Assembly (NCBI RefSeq): GCF_000002995.4
Contig: NW_025062479.1
Location: forward strand, 3,617,721-3,681,720
Direction: 5' to 3'
DNA: 64,000 nt
DNA from: Brugia malayi
Taxonomy: Eukaryota; Nematoda; Chromadorea; Rhabditida; Onchocercidae
The translations under genes were made by a program, and so were the position numbers. This document shows positions 63,150 through 64,000 of this stretch, one piece after another. The stretch's first letter is position 1; every line of letters starts with the position of its first letter. The notes below the pieces were generated by a model. That model was given only the letters and a program-made list of their open reading frames with translations, searched no databases and was not told the DNA's origin.

Positions 63150-64000
63150 ATGGGCAATATAGTAAGCAATCATCATCAAATAACCGCTTCCGCTACAGGA
63201 AGAGTACTTTCAACAGCTGCAGTAACAAAGACAGTATCAGAAAAAGCCACTTCGAAACAAATTGACAAACAACTGCAAAAGGAAAAACTGGAAAACACAA
63301 ATATATTTAAAATCTTATTACTAGGGAAGTTTTGAAACAAGAGGACAACAGTCATTTTTGCATCAATTTTTCTTCTCTAGGGATCTTGTCTTCATGTCGA
63401 ATTCTTTTACAGTCGTAATTTAATCTCAAACAGAAGCAGTTTAAAGCACTATTCGAGTTAAGTTGCTCATTGATTCAAAACAATAAAAAAAATGGCTTCT
63501 CGAAATACATTGCAACAACAAAAGTGGAAAATGAAAAATGACGTTCTTTCGCTTTTTTCTGTTTAAATGGACTTAAATTCCAGCAATTAAACTAACTTTG
63601 ATTGGTCAGTAATGATTAAAATTCAGGCGGCTCAGAATGCGGCAAAACGACGATATTTAAGCAAATGAGGTTCATTACTTGCTTCATTTTATATTTCACC
63701 GAAATTTTTGTTTCCTAAAGAAAACGAATGCATCAATTATGTGGAAATTCTTATTTTCAAAAAGGCATACACTTAAAATAAACAAAGTGAATAATAAAGA
63801 AGATTTTCATGATAATTAGAGCTAGTACAGGATACTGCATCTTAATGGTTTCACCGAGGAGGACAAAAGTCGTTATCGGCAGTCAATTTTACGGAATGTC
63901 GTTGATTCAGTGGCAAAAATGCTTCGAGCATGTGAAACATATCGGATCGTGCATGAACATGTCATACAGGTCTTATACATTGTTACCTTCACGAATGTCA
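63150..64000 (+). CDS. G-protein alpha subunit, 5' part (runs off window)
   Basis: Visible exons are 63150 to about 63324, 63627-63669 and 63831-63969; the rest lies beyond the window. The start MGNIVSNHH provides an N-myristoylation Gly2. A helical N-terminus (KQIDKQLQKEKLE) leads to FKILLLG, then GSECGKTTIFKQM completes the P-loop. Next comes the first helical-domain segment, RILHLNGFTEEDKSRYRQSI then LRNVVDSVAKML. It should be a membrane-anchored GTPase coupling a seven-helix receptor to effectors. Two oddities are noted. The residue equivalent to Gly42 is Ser, as in Gz-type subunits. Joining exon 1 to exon 2 in frame requires a cut at CTAG|GGAAGT, which is not a GT donor. Subtype cannot be assigned without the rest of the gene. 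Confidence 0.9.

Overview
The window is filarial-nematode nuclear DNA, most probably of the Brugia/Wuchereria lineage. It is AT-rich, intron-dense and contains short nematode-style introns with TTTCAG acceptors. The four exons at 60374-61937 rebuild a 223-residue secreted cysteine-type glutathione peroxidase whose sequence I recognise as the filarial cuticular antigen gp29. A hedgehog-related (warthog-type) protein and an ETS-4/SPDEF-like factor agree with a nematode. All gene models below were spliced by hand from the raw sequence, and the codon phase was checked at every junction.

Layout from left to right. 1.7-5.9 kb (+): secreted C-type lectin with a Ser/Thr-rich stalk containing 102-nt tandem repeats. 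6.8-10.7 kb (+): alpha-type nicotinic acetylcholine receptor subunit, 12 exons. 10.9-15.3 kb (-): hedgehog-related protein with an N-terminal Wart-like region and a C-terminal Hint autoprocessing domain, 14 exons. 17.5-19.0 kb (-): SUMO-conjugating enzyme UBC-9, with an apparent GC-AG intron. 19.2-19.5 kb: an inverted-repeat, MITE-like element. 20.1-22.4 kb (+): JMJD6/PSR-1 orthologue carrying a frameshift and an in-frame stop. 22.9-25.5 kb (-): mannose-1-phosphate guanylyltransferase beta (GMPPB). 25.5-30.5 kb: no recognised gene, with a GC-richer patch.

30.5-37.3 kb (+): ETS factor with PNT and ETS domains and a possible second promoter. 38.1-43.7 kb (-): an 11-exon single-pass membrane protein of unknown family, the best candidate in the window for something undescribed. 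43.7-53.7 kb: about 10 kb with no recognised gene, holding a compound microsatellite, a mariner-like remnant and hairpins. 53.7-57.1 kb (+): innexin. 60.4-61.9 kb (+): cuticular glutathione peroxidase. 63.15 kb to the edge (+): 5' part of a G-protein alpha subunit with an unusual P-loop and a non-consensus first donor.

There is no operon-like gene cluster. Neighbouring genes are convergent (receptor/hedgehog-related, psr-1/GMPPB, ets/membrane protein) or divergent (ubc-9/psr-1), and I see no shared pathway. Several products (lectin, receptor, innexin, peroxidase, membrane protein) act at the cell or worm surface, but this looks like chance neighbourhood.
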